DNA of 64,000 bases from Geobacter sp. AOG1 (GTDB taxonomy: Bacteria > Desulfobacterota > Desulfuromonadia > Geobacterales > Geobacteraceae): NCBI RefSeq assembly GCF_019972315.1, contig NZ_BLIZ01000001.1, forward strand, positions 1,500,513 through 1,564,512. Reading direction: 5' to 3'. This document shows positions 1 to 7,551 of the stretch, piece after piece. The translations under genes were made by a program, and so were the position numbers. A model generated the notes under the pieces. It was given only the letters and a program-made list of their open reading frames with translations, was not told the DNA's origin and searched no databases. Position 1 is the first letter of the stretch; each line of letters starts with the position of its first letter.

Positions 1-1255
1 GCCTGGTGACTTTCACCACCCGCCAGAAATCCAGGGCATCCCCCGGAGAGACCTCGAGGGGGCAGCGTCGTCCCCGGTGCAAACCCACGCCGCCGACAAG
101 ATGATCGAGAAAGCCGCGCAGCTTCCAGAGCCAGTCGGCATAGTACCAGCCCGATTCCCCGCCGATACTCATGACTGCCTTCCAGACTTCTCCCGGTGAG
201 GCGGCCAGGAGTATCTGCCGGGAGTCATTGTAAAAGGTTCCCCCCGCCCAGTTCGGGTCGCCGGGGGTGCTCCATTCGGCGGGGGGGACCTCCCCCGCAT
301 CGGTCCAGGAGCTTTCGATCTGATGTTGCCGGACCCGTTCCAGTGCCAGCCGGATAGCAAGCCGGCAGTCAAACAGTTCCTGCGGGATGAGTTCGCGGAT
401 ACGGAAGTCCTGGCAGACAACCTTGTTGCGCAGCCCTTCGGTCAAGGGCCTTGCTAGGACCGCTGGCACCGGCGTCAGCAGGTTTATCCAGAATGAACTC
501 AGCCGCGGGGTGAGGATGGGGAGCGCAATAATCAGCCGTTTCGGCAGACCGGCCTCCTCGGCGAAGATCTCCATGAGCTGCCGGTAGGTAACGACCTGAT
601 CCTGGCCGATATCGAAGGTTTCGCCGATGGCCTGTTCACATTGGAGGCAGCCGGTGAGGTAGCGGAGGGCGTTGCGGACGCCGATGGGCTGGCAGGGGAC
701 ATCGACCCAGCGTGGGGTGACGATTATCGGCAGTCGTTCCACGATATACCGGAGAATTTCGAAAGAGGCGCTCCCCGAACCGATGATCATGGCGGCCCGA
801 AGGACCGTTACCGGCACCTTGCCGCTGCGCAGGATGGCGGCGACCTCCGTCCGTGAGCCGAGATGTTCGCTCAGGGCTTCACCTTCCTCGCCCAGTCCGC
901 CGAGATAGATGATCTGGGTGAGCGCACAGGCTTCGGCCGCGGCGGCCATGTTGGAGGCGGCTTCCCGGTCGGCCAGGACAAAGTCCCCGTTCGTGTGGTT
1001 CATGGAGTGGACGAGGTAGTAGGCCGCGTTGCATCCCCGGCACGCTGCTACCAGGGAATCCCGGTCGAGAACGTCACCCTTCACGATCTCCAGATGCGGA
1101 TGCCCGGCCCAGGGCCGGCTGTCAATTTTGGCCGGGGTGCGGGCAAGAGCTCTGACCCGGTAGCCCTCCTCCAGCAGACGGGGAATCAGTCGGGCGCCGA
1201 TGTAGCCGGTGGCTCCGGTAACCAGGATGATGGGGGGGGTGTCAATGAGGGTCAT
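1..1255 (-). CDS. SDR-fold NAD(P)-binding protein with DUF2867 C-terminus (partial, runs off left edge)
   Basis: Reading leftwards from the ATG at 1255, 418 codons are visible and no stop is reached. The N-terminus carries an extended-SDR Rossmann motif (VTGATGYIGARL, about residues 12-23), then YYLVHSM and YLGGLGEEGE. The last visible residues (PGDALDFWRVV) fit the DUF2867 domain that ends proteins of this family, so roughly 60-80 residues are probably missing. It is divergent from, and paralogous in its N-terminal half to, the gene at 1485; the two share a 229-bp control region. The fold implies an NAD(P)-dependent reductase or epimerase. The substrate cannot be read from sequence. Confidence 0.85.
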   Translation of the reverse strand, partial: MTLIDTPPIILVTGATGYIGARLIPRLLEEGYRVRALARTPAKIDSRPWAGHPHLEIVKGDVLDRDSLVAACRGCNAAYYLVHSMNHTNGDFVLADREAASNMAAAAEACALTQIIYLGGLGEEGEALSEHLGSRTEVAAILRSGKVPVTVLRAAMIIGSGSASFEILRYIVERLPIIVTPRWVDVPCQPIGVRNALRYLTGCLQCEQAIGETFDIGQDQVVTYRQLMEIFAEEAGLPKRLIIALPILTPRLSSFWINLLTPVPAVLARPLTEGLRNKVVCQDFRIRELIPQELFDCRLAIRLALERVRQHQIESSWTDAGEVPPAEWSTPGDPNWAGGTFYNDSRQILLAASPGEVWKAVMSIGGESGWYYADWLWKLRGFLDHLVGGVGLHRGRRCPLEVSPGDALDFWRVVKVTR

Positions 1256-1289
1256 GGAAGGTCCTTGTGGGAGTGGAATGTCACTCTGA

Positions 1290-1317
1290 CGTCACGTGTG
1301 ACGCAATTTACAAATTG
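1290..1317. promoter_or_regulatory. Two abutting 14-bp inverted repeats in the divergent intergenic region
   Basis: CGTCACGTGTGACG (1290-1303) and CAATTTACAAATTG (1304-1317) are each perfect inverted repeats with 6-bp arms and a 2-bp spacer, and they touch with no gap. They lie between two divergently transcribed paralogues. That is the expected position for a dimeric regulator that controls both promoters. The regulator is unknown. Confidence 0.5.
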
Positions 1318-1319
1318 TT

Positions 1320-1348
1320 TCGACAAAAACATTGTAACCGATTATTAG
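1320..1348 (+). promoter_or_regulatory. Possible sigma70-type promoter for the gene at 1485
   Basis: TCGACA (1320-1325), a 17-bp spacer and TATTAG (1343-1348) form a moderate sigma70-like match just downstream of the paired inverted repeats. It implies a leader of about 130 nt before the ATG at 1485. The match is weak enough that it could be chance. Confidence 0.3.
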
Positions 1349-1484
1349 GGGAAATCGCTAACTTCATGAGTCACCTTGTCGGGATAGTACATGGCAGAGG
1401 CAATGAAACGGTTGCTTCCTGCCTCCCCTCTTGTGTTATTGCCAGATGGTGTACAATTATCGGTAGGCTGTTACGGGAGGGGAG

Positions 1485-2396
1485 ATGGAGCGAGACGAAG
1501 GGATCGTTCTCGTTACCGGCGCAACGGGATTCATCGGCCGGCGGTTGGTCCGGAGACTCGTCGCCGAAGGGTTCAGGGTGCGCTGCCTGGTGCGTCGTCC
1601 CGATGCGGACCTGCCGGATGGAGTCGAGCTCGTGACGGGGGACCTGCTGGAGCGGCGGACCCTCGGCCCTGTGCTGGCAGGCATTGACACGGTCTACTAC
1701 CTGGTTCATTCCATGGCCGGCGGCAGGGCCGGCTTCGAGCGGCGGGACCGGGAGGCGGCGGGGAATTTCGTGACGGCCGCGGAACGGGCCGGTGTGCGCC
1801 GGGTCATCTTTCTCGGCGGTCTGGGGGAGAGGGGAGAGAATCTTTCTGAGCACCTGGCGAGCCGTCTGGAGGTTGCGCAGATCCTGCAGGCTGGACGGTT
1901 CAGGACCACCTTCCTCCGGGCCGCCGTCATCATCGGTGCTGGCGGGGCTTCCTATGAAATGGTGAAGGGGCTGGTGGAACGCCTGCCGGTCATGATCACG
2001 CCGCGCTGGGTCTCCACCCTCTGCCAGCCCATTGGGGTGGGGGACGTGATCGCCTACCTGGTCGGCTGCCTCAAGGATGAGCGGACTGCCGGGGGGACGT
2101 TCGAGATCGGCGGTCCGGAAATCCTCTCCTACCGGGAGATGATGGAGCGGTTTGCCCGGATCGAAGGTCGACCATGTTTCATCGTGCCGGTCCCCTTTCT
2201 CACCCCCAAGCTCTCCTCCTACTGGGTGGGACTGGTTACCCCGGTCAGGCCGTCCATCTCCATGCCGCTCATCGAGGGGGTACGCAACGAGGTCGTCTGT
2301 CGGGAAGAGCGGATCAGGGAGCTTCTTCCCCTTCCGCTCACCTCCTACGACGAAGCGGTGAGGATTGCCCTTGCGGAAGAGGCGAAAACCGCTTAG
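1485..2396 (+). CDS. NAD(P)H-binding extended SDR protein
   Basis: 303 aa. The Rossmann dinucleotide motif VTGATGFIGRRLVRRL starts at about residue 9, followed by YYLVHSM (about 72) and FLGGLGERGE, the same block pattern as the divergent gene at 1-1255. Unlike that paralogue it has no DUF2867 tail; it ends soon after the SDR fold, like single-domain NmrA or atypical-SDR proteins. The ATG follows a GGGAGGGGAG ribosome-binding site. ElbB follows 53 bp downstream on the same strand and may be cotranscribed. Predicted cytosolic oxidoreductase or quinone/nucleotide-sugar-type enzyme; substrate unknown. Confidence 0.85.
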   Translation: MERDEGIVLVTGATGFIGRRLVRRLVAEGFRVRCLVRRPDADLPDGVELVTGDLLERRTLGPVLAGIDTVYYLVHSMAGGRAGFERRDREAAGNFVTAAERAGVRRVIFLGGLGERGENLSEHLASRLEVAQILQAGRFRTTFLRAAVIIGAGGASYEMVKGLVERLPVMITPRWVSTLCQPIGVGDVIAYLVGCLKDERTAGGTFEIGGPEILSYREMMERFARIEGRPCFIVPVPFLTPKLSSYWVGLVTPVRPSISMPLIEGVRNEVVCREERIRELLPLPLTSYDEAVRIALAEEAKTA

Positions 2397-2449
2397 AATT
2401 ACTCCACTTAATCAGTCCAGTCACTCTTTCAATCGAACAGGAGGAGCGT

Positions 2450-3106
2450 ATGAAGAAAAAGATCGGTGTGGTGCTTTCGGGGTGCGGGGTGTATGACGGC
2501 AGCGAGATCCATGAGGCGGTCTTTACCCTGCTCGCCATCGACAGGAACGGCGCGGAGGCGGTCTGCATGGCTCCCGATCTTGCGCTGGACGAGGTGAACC
2601 ACCTGACGGGGGAAGCGACCGGCGCCAAGCGCAACGTGCTGGTGGAATCGGCCCGGATCGCCCGCGGCAAGATCCGCAATATCGGCGAGGTCAAGGCTGG
2701 CGACCTGGACGCGGTCATATTCCCCGGCGGGTTCGGGGCGGCCAAGAACCTCTGCAACTTTGCCATGAAGGGAGCAGAAGCGACCATCCACCCCGAGGTG
2801 GCCCGGCTGCTGCGGGAGATGGCGGCGGCGAAGAAGCCGATCGGGGCCATCTGCATTGCCCCTGCCCTGGTGGCGGCCACCCTGGGGAAGGAGTATAAGC
2901 CGAAGGTGACCATCGGCACCGATGCCGGCACCGCCGCGGCTATCCAGCAGACGGGGAGCGAGCACGTGCAGTGTCCGGTCACCGAGTTTGTAGTGGACAC
3001 GGCGAACAAAATTGTTTCGACCCCTGCCTATATGCTGGCTGAACGGATTTCCGAGACGGCCGAGGGGATCGAGAAGACGGTCAAGGCGGTGATCGGGCTC
3101 ATCTGA
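2450..3106 (+). CDS. elbB: Isoprenoid biosynthesis glyoxalase-type protein ElbB (DJ-1/PfpI superfamily)
   Basis: 218 aa starting at MKKKIGVVLSGCGVYDGSE. The start is fixed by an AGGAGGAG site ending 5 bp before the ATG; an in-frame upstream extension would overlap the previous gene in another frame and is rejected. VVLSGCGVYDG at the N-terminus and the nucleophile elbow AICIAPALVAATLG (about residues 132-145, with Cys) match ElbB of the class I glutamine-amidotransferase/DJ-1 fold. ElbB has been linked to isoprenoid and lycopene yield in E. coli and has weak glyoxalase activity; its physiological role is unsettled. Cytosolic. Confidence 0.9.
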   Translation: MKKKIGVVLSGCGVYDGSEIHEAVFTLLAIDRNGAEAVCMAPDLALDEVNHLTGEATGAKRNVLVESARIARGKIRNIGEVKAGDLDAVIFPGGFGAAKNLCNFAMKGAEATIHPEVARLLREMAAAKKPIGAICIAPALVAATLGKEYKPKVTIGTDAGTAAAIQQTGSEHVQCPVTEFVVDTANKIVSTPAYMLAERISETAEGIEKTVKAVIGLI

Positions 3107-3175
3107 GGGGTTCGAGGATGCGGTAAAGGGAGGGCTTTTTTTCCTTTTCTATTTCGGCTGGTTGTGAACTAGGAC

Positions 3176-3204
3176 TTGTCAAACGAAGGGTACTGGTTTA
3201 AAGT
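3176..3204 (+). promoter_or_regulatory. Sigma70-type promoter for the outer-membrane barrel gene
   Basis: TTGTCA (3176-3181), a 17-bp spacer and TAAAGT (3199-3204) give four or more matches in each hexamer. The predicted start lies about 40 bp before the ATG at 3252, with AGGAGG between. Confidence 0.5.
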
Positions 3205-3251
3205 TTTCCAACGCATGCAGCTAAAGTTCAATAATTCAGGAGGACTACACT

Positions 3252-3851
3252 ATGAAGAAAATCTGTTTGCTGGCGTGCCTGGTCTTTGTTTTCACGATGG
3301 TCTCCGGTACTGCCATGGCCGATGTCATCAAGGGGAAGGTAGGGGTTACCGGACGACTCGGCTTTGACATACCGGGCGATGGGGTGTTTTCGCAAAATTC
3401 CACCTTGAACGATTACCGGGCAAATGCCGGGGTCATCTTCGGTGGCGGCTTTCTCTACGGGCTTGACCAGAACTGGGCTGCCGAACTCGACATCACCAAT
3501 ACTCGTTTCGACGTGGACCATTTCCAGGGAGGCAACCCCTCGGCAAGCATCGTCAACATCAGTCTGGGGACACAGTACCGCTTCATCCCCCAGGAAAAGC
3601 TCGTTCCCTACATCGGGTTTGGACTCGATGTCCTGCTCAACGATCTGGACGGCTACGATGTGGATACGATAGCGGCGGGCCACGTTGCCGGCGGTGTTGA
3701 CTACTTCCTCCTCAAGAACCTTGCCCTCAACGCGGAGGCGAAAATAGTCGCCGGTCCGGAAGCGGATATCGATCTAAATGGCCGGCGGGTGGGACGGTTC
3801 AGTACCACGAACTTTTCCACCACCTTCGGGGTCCGCTTTTTCTTCAACTGA
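3252..3851 (+). CDS. Small outer-membrane beta-barrel protein with signal peptide
   Basis: 199 aa. Residues 1-23 form a clear signal peptide (KK, hydrophobic core, cleavage after AMA). The mature part alternates polar and hydrophobic residues with Gly/Asn/Asp turns, and ends FGVRFFFN, a terminal aromatic suited to BAM-dependent insertion. The length and patches such as LVPYIGFGLDVLLND resemble the OmpA-like/OmpW eight-stranded barrel proteins (outer membrane protein beta-barrel domain). Preceded by AGGAGG and its own promoter and followed by a strong terminator, so monocistronic. Function unknown; likely a porin-like or structural protein of the outer membrane. Confidence 0.8.
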   Translation: MKKICLLACLVFVFTMVSGTAMADVIKGKVGVTGRLGFDIPGDGVFSQNSTLNDYRANAGVIFGGGFLYGLDQNWAAELDITNTRFDVDHFQGGNPSASIVNISLGTQYRFIPQEKLVPYIGFGLDVLLNDLDGYDVDTIAAGHVAGGVDYFLLKNLALNAEAKIVAGPEADIDLNGRRVGRFSTTNFSTTFGVRFFFN

Positions 3852-3872
3852 GCCTACTGTGTCCCTTCACCC

Positions 3873-3901
3873 AAGGCGGCCTCCATGGCCGCCTTTTTTT
3901 A
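3873..3901 (+). terminator. Rho-independent terminator after the barrel gene
   Basis: GGCGGCC (3875-3881), a 5-nt loop and GGCCGCC (3887-3893) form a perfect GC stem followed by seven T residues (3894-3900). Confidence 0.9.
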
Positions 3902-4271
3902 TATTCGAGACTCTTGCAATGACATCCAGGGGGACTATTGTCCGTAGTTTACCGCGGCACATCCCGCAGTCCTGAATATCCTGCATGAATCTTTTGCAGA
4001 AATGCATAAAGATTGACCAGAGTTTTGCATGTGTGCAAACCTGTGCACAGGTTGACGTGGGACTGTAACTTCGGGAGCGAGGAGCTGCTGTCGGTGAAAA
4101 ACAGCTGCAACGTGCTGTGCATAATCTTTATGTGCAGTATAATTATTATGTGCATCAAGCACCGGTGACCCCCTGTTCTCAGTCGGCACGATTTATGTAC
4201 AAGAGAAAATATCTCTACGTTTTTTTCGCAGGTGGCGAAGGGAGCGACAAGCTGACAGCGAGGTGAATGGT
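3902..4271. other. Gene-free, AT-richer intergenic region dense in palindromes
   Basis: No convincing reading frame is seen here. The stretch contains TTTGCA-TGTG-TGCAAA (4024-4039), a perfect 16-bp palindrome AACCTGTGCACAGGTT (4038-4053), and a 10-bp inverted pair CATAAAGATT (4005-4014) / AATCTTTATG (4123-4132) that encloses them. TTATGTGCA occurs again near 4144. This density suggests either several operator sites or a structured small RNA. Nothing identifies which. Confidence 0.5.
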
Positions 4272-4709
4272 ATGGACACCCGGACAATTGACGAAGCCAT
4301 TGACAAGTATGTTCATGAACGGATGGAGAAGGGGAAGCAGAAGGCGAGCGAACGGTTTCTCGCGTACGCCTACCTGCGGCACGGGGGGGATGAATTTCGC
4401 GAGTTCATGAAAAAGGTTGGCGGTCTTTCCCGCTACTACATGGACTTCCTCAGGGTGATGGAGAACCCCTTTCGCGGGCCGGAGATGGCGTGGCTTGCTT
4501 CCATGCTGGTTATAGGCGCATTCAGCTGCTACCTCATGAGTGTTGATGATGAACAGTTGCTGGGAATATGCGTATTTGCGGGAACCATCGTGCATGGCGG
4601 GGCGCTGATCCGTCTGGTGGCGAAGAAGTGGAGCGATGTCGGGGTGATGATCGCCATCTACCGGGAGATCGCGGAGATCGCGGACAGCGAGGCTTCCACT
4701 CCGGCTTGA
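4272..4709 (+). CDS. Small membrane protein of unknown function
   Basis: 145 aa from the ATG at 4272, six bases after AGGTG. A GTG at 4263 would add three residues but overlaps that ribosome-binding site. The first 75 residues are charged and helical (DEAIDKYVHERMEKGKQKA). They are followed by two hydrophobic segments (about 76-93 and 101-121, for example LLGICVFAGTIVHGGALI) and a short charged tail. I recognise no family. Predicted inner-membrane protein with a cytosolic N-terminal domain. Flanked by the palindrome-rich region upstream and a terminator downstream, so it is transcribed alone. Confidence 0.75.
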   Translation: MDTRTIDEAIDKYVHERMEKGKQKASERFLAYAYLRHGGDEFREFMKKVGGLSRYYMDFLRVMENPFRGPEMAWLASMLVIGAFSCYLMSVDDEQLLGICVFAGTIVHGGALIRLVAKKWSDVGVMIAIYREIAEIADSEASTPA

Positions 4710-4734
4710 CGGGAAAATAATACAGGCAGAACAG

Positions 4735-4766
4735 GAAAAAAGGCGACCATCTGGCCGCCTTTTTTT
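4735..4766 (+). terminator. Rho-independent terminator, possibly bidirectional
   Basis: A run of A residues, GGCGACC, a short loop, GGCCGCC and seven T residues (to 4766). The A-tract/T-tract symmetry means it could serve both the plus-strand gene ending at 4709 and the convergent minus-strand gene ending at 4799. Confidence 0.85.
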
Positions 4767-4798
4767 GTCGCCTCGCCGGCATTACCGCAGAGACATGG

Positions 4799-6052
4799 TC
4801 AATGGGAATCCTTCAGGTTGAAGACCGGCAGGATTCGGGTGATACCGAAGAAGAGAACGAACGGTGTGATGGCCACGAACATGGCGCCGAACAACCCTTC
4901 CTTGAAAAGTTCCATGGTCTCGGGCCAGATGGGGAGACGGTACTCCATGAAGCCGGCGAAGGATGAAGAGAATGCCTGCCCGCCGATGACCACGTTCCAG
5001 CGCATCATGAAGACCCCCATCAGGACCAGCAGGGAGCAGAACACCACTCTCTTGAGCGAGAGGCGGGGGAGGAGCAGCAGGACGAACGGCAAGGCATTGC
5101 CGCAGCCGTACTGAAGGACGAATATCTTGAAGAAATCCTTGTCGTAAATGACGCTTCGGAGGATGTCCCAGGACTTCAGTGCCGTATAGCCGCGGAAGAC
5201 GAGGTCGAGGATTTCCAGGGTAATGGCGAGGACCAGAAACATGAGGAGGTACTTGCTGGTCATGGTGACGACCTGAACCTCGGCGCTCTTCAGTTCGTCC
5301 GTAGACGGGAGCCAGGGTTTCTGCTGGCGCTTTCGGGCGGATATCATTTTCCGCAGTTCCATGGTGACGGTATAGGTGACGATGCAGAGGGCAATGCCGG
5401 AAACGACTGCCGAGCAGATGAAGATCACCGGCATGAGCGGCGTCATCCAGAGGGCGTTTGCCTTGACCGAGCCAAAGATGAAGCCGGCGTAGCCGTGGAG
5501 GAAGCAGGCGACGGGGATGCCAATCCCGGCCAGGATCTTCACCGCCTTTTCGTCCTTTTCCCGGGCTTCATGACTGATATCCCAGGCCCCCATGATGAGG
5601 ATGCGGTAGATGAGATAGAGAATCCCTTCCCAGAGGCCACGTTCCCTTTTTTCGCCGAGAGTCGTAGCGGTTTCCACGAAGTAGGCACGATAGACGAACC
5701 AGATCTCCGACGCGACGATCAGGGCGTAGGTGGTGAAGACGATGCCGAAGGCGGCAATAGCCGAGGTGAAATGGGGGGTCATCATGACTTCGATACCCCG
5801 CTGGGGCTGCTGGAGGTGGAGCATGAGGGGCATCATCGCCACCGGCAGGAGGGCGAAGGAAAAGACCAGGGAAAAGCGGGCGATCTCCTTCAGCTGCTTG
5901 ACGCCGAACACGTGATAGAGAGAGGAGAGGACGAAGGCCCCCGCAACGAGACCGGTCATGAAGGGGTACATGACGATCTGGATGGTCCAGTAGATGTACT
6001 CGTTGGGATAGCAGAAAAACTCCTTGATGGTCCAGGCTTCACCATGCACCAT
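4799..6052 (-). CDS. cbcU: NrfD/PsrC-type membrane subunit of a menaquinol oxidoreductase (Cbc4-like CbcU)
   Basis: 417 aa with about ten hydrophobic segments in the NrfD/polysulfide-reductase PsrC pattern (IYWTIQIVMYPFMTGLVAGAFVLSSLYHVFG near the N-terminus). This subunit anchors the complex in the inner membrane and carries the quinone site. It is the last gene of a three-gene set: two bases separate it from the FeS gene, whose 3' end holds its GGAGGTG ribosome-binding site. The cytochrome / FeS / NrfD set and order match Geobacter Cbc4 (CbcS, CbcT, CbcU). I assign these symbols by architecture, not by alignment. Confidence 0.85.
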   Translation of the reverse strand: MVHGEAWTIKEFFCYPNEYIYWTIQIVMYPFMTGLVAGAFVLSSLYHVFGVKQLKEIARFSLVFSFALLPVAMMPLMLHLQQPQRGIEVMMTPHFTSAIAAFGIVFTTYALIVASEIWFVYRAYFVETATTLGEKRERGLWEGILYLIYRILIMGAWDISHEAREKDEKAVKILAGIGIPVACFLHGYAGFIFGSVKANALWMTPLMPVIFICSAVVSGIALCIVTYTVTMELRKMISARKRQQKPWLPSTDELKSAEVQVVTMTSKYLLMFLVLAITLEILDLVFRGYTALKSWDILRSVIYDKDFFKIFVLQYGCGNALPFVLLLLPRLSLKRVVFCSLLVLMGVFMMRWNVVIGGQAFSSSFAGFMEYRLPIWPETMELFKEGLFGAMFVAITPFVLFFGITRILPVFNLKDSH

Positions 6053-6054
6053 GA

Positions 6055-6840
6055 CTATTTCACCTCCCTGGAAAGACCGACATAGAATACCTGGGGCTTG
6101 GTTCCGTACTCTTCCTTGAGGACTCCGACCCGTTCGGTCATGATGACCTTGGTCACCGGGTCATTGGGGTTTTTCAGATTGCCGATACGCCGCGCGCCGA
6201 AGGGACAGGCATCCACGCAGGCGGTTTTCATCCCCTTGGAAATGCGGTGATAACAGAAGTTGCACTTTTCCGCCACATGATACACAGGATGGAAGAAGCG
6301 GACGCCGTAGGGGCACCCCATGATGCAATAGCCGCAGCCGATGCACCAGGAGCGGTCGACGAGTACCACGCCGTCGGCGGTCTGGTAGGTGGCCCCCACC
6401 GGACAGACCTGGACGCAGGGGGGATTGTCGCACTGGTTGCAGAGCTTGGGTACGAAGAAGGCTTTCTCGATATCCTCGTTGCGGACCTCAGTCTGGTGTT
6501 CCACGCCTTGGTCGATCTTCGGCGTGGTAAACCCGTCCCGTCCCCCCTTGGGGGAATCGATGTAGGTCTTGCCGTCCCGGGCTACGATGTAGCGTTCCAC
6601 CCAGGTACGGGTAACGTTGGCGTCGTAGGGGATTTCGTTCTCGATCTTGCACGCCTTGACGCAGAAGCCGCATCCGACGCATTTGTGGGTGTCAACCAGG
6701 AAGGCCCAACGGGTCGGAGACGGATCGTTCTTTTCCGCCAGAAGCCTTTTGGGGTCGAACAGTTCCAGGGCCGACAGGGGAATGGCCATCCCTCCCGCAA
6801 TGAGGAGGGCTTTTTTACAGAAATCGCGCCGGTCGATCAT
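6055..6840 (-). CDS. cbcT: Periplasmic 4Fe-4S dicluster-type ferredoxin subunit with Tat signal (Cbc4-like CbcT)
   Basis: 261 aa from MIDRRDFCKK. The start lies in an ATGA overlap with the stop of the cytochrome gene. The twin-arginine motif DRRDFCK followed by a hydrophobic stretch indicates folded export to the periplasm. Four cysteine groups are visible: CVGCGFCVKAC (from residue 54), CNQCDNPPCVQVC, CIGCGYCIMGC and CNFC...CVDAC, enough for four [4Fe-4S] clusters as in NrfC, PsrB and DmsB-type proteins. It would pass electrons between the NrfD-type quinol site and the tetraheme cytochrome. Confidence 0.9.
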   Translation of the reverse strand: MIDRRDFCKKALLIAGGMAIPLSALELFDPKRLLAEKNDPSPTRWAFLVDTHKCVGCGFCVKACKIENEIPYDANVTRTWVERYIVARDGKTYIDSPKGGRDGFTTPKIDQGVEHQTEVRNEDIEKAFFVPKLCNQCDNPPCVQVCPVGATYQTADGVVLVDRSWCIGCGYCIMGCPYGVRFFHPVYHVAEKCNFCYHRISKGMKTACVDACPFGARRIGNLKNPNDPVTKVIMTERVGVLKEEYGTKPQVFYVGLSREVK

Positions 6841-7310
6841 CGTTTCGCCTCCAGTTTGGGGTTGTGGGGATAGTGGCAGAGGACACATTCCGCTTCCGGG
6901 TGGTGGGTTTCTGGGGTTATGCCGCGAATTGCGCCCCTGCCGCTGCCATTGTACGGGAGGCGGGCATGACAGCGGATGCAGAGATCCCGATGGCGGTCGA
7001 TAGTAAGGGTCGGCGGGTCGTCCGGATGGTCCAGCGCCGGGCCATGACAGTTTTCACACTGGATGGCGGCGTGGGGGGATTGCCGGAGGTCATCATACTT
7101 GTCCTGGTGGCACTCCTTGCAGTAATCCATGGTCTTATACTTTACCTTGACCGCTTTCCAGTCGGCTTCGTTCCCCTTGCGGTGCCACCCGTACATATAG
7201 CCCCGCTCGCCAATGCCGAAATCCTTTGGTACGAGGATGGCTTTGGCCAACATTACCAAAACGATGACCCCGAGTACGATGTAGAGCGGCCGCCAGACAT
7301 GACTCTTCAC
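6837..7310 (-). CDS. cbcS: Membrane-anchored tetraheme c-type cytochrome (Cbc4-like CbcS)
   Basis: 157 aa. One N-terminal hydrophobic helix (IVLGVIVLVMLAKAILV) anchors a periplasmic domain with four CXXCH sites: CKECH, CENCH, CIRCH and CVLCH. A histidine-rich tail (THHPEAECVLCHYPH) could supply distal heme ligands. The size is close to the NapC/NirT and NrfH families, though the spacing differs. First gene of the operon, overlapping the FeS gene by 4 bp. Likely links menaquinol oxidation to periplasmic electron carriers in extracellular or periplasmic respiration; direction and partner are inferred. Confidence 0.88.
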   Translation of the reverse strand: MKSHVWRPLYIVLGVIVLVMLAKAILVPKDFGIGERGYMYGWHRKGNEADWKAVKVKYKTMDYCKECHQDKYDDLRQSPHAAIQCENCHGPALDHPDDPPTLTIDRHRDLCIRCHARLPYNGSGRGAIRGITPETHHPEAECVLCHYPHNPKLEAKR

Positions 7311-7430
7311 GCATGTACCTCCCCTGTAAAGATATCCTGGTGCGCGCGCCCAAAAGCCGGTCGGGAGCCAGGAGGTGTAACAAATCTATCAGCTAAAGCC
7401 GCAATTACAACGGCTGCGGGAAATCTTATA

Positions 7431-7549
7431 CCAATTTCAGATCAAGGCGCTATCTGCGCTGGCTCGTCTTCGGCTCCTCAACGTACTGTCCGTACGCCTG
7501 CGTCGCCTCAATCCTCGCCGCCTTGATTTCATCCTTGATCTGAAATTGG
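7431..7549. repeat. 3'-flanking palindromic element, copy A
   Basis: A 17-bp perfect inverted repeat, CCAATTTCAGATCAAGG (7431-7447) and its complement (7533-7549), encloses a degenerate core CGTAC-N5-GTACG (7482-7496). It begins 3 bp after the stop of the DUF2339 gene on the minus strand. Its reverse complement follows the same block order as the copies at 18331, 25913 and 46028 (AAGGCGGCGAGGAT, core, GAGCCGAAGAC). Confidence 0.75.
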
Positions 7550-7551
7550 TG

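Noticed and set aside
3107-3160. Terminator after elbB (GGGAGGGC followed by seven T residues)
   Set aside because: The T-tract is good but no stable stem of more than three or four pairs can be drawn before it.
7431-7549. A CRISPR repeat or an IS end
   Set aside because: It is a single long palindrome with no spacer array and no transposase nearby, and it belongs to the dispersed 3'-end element family.
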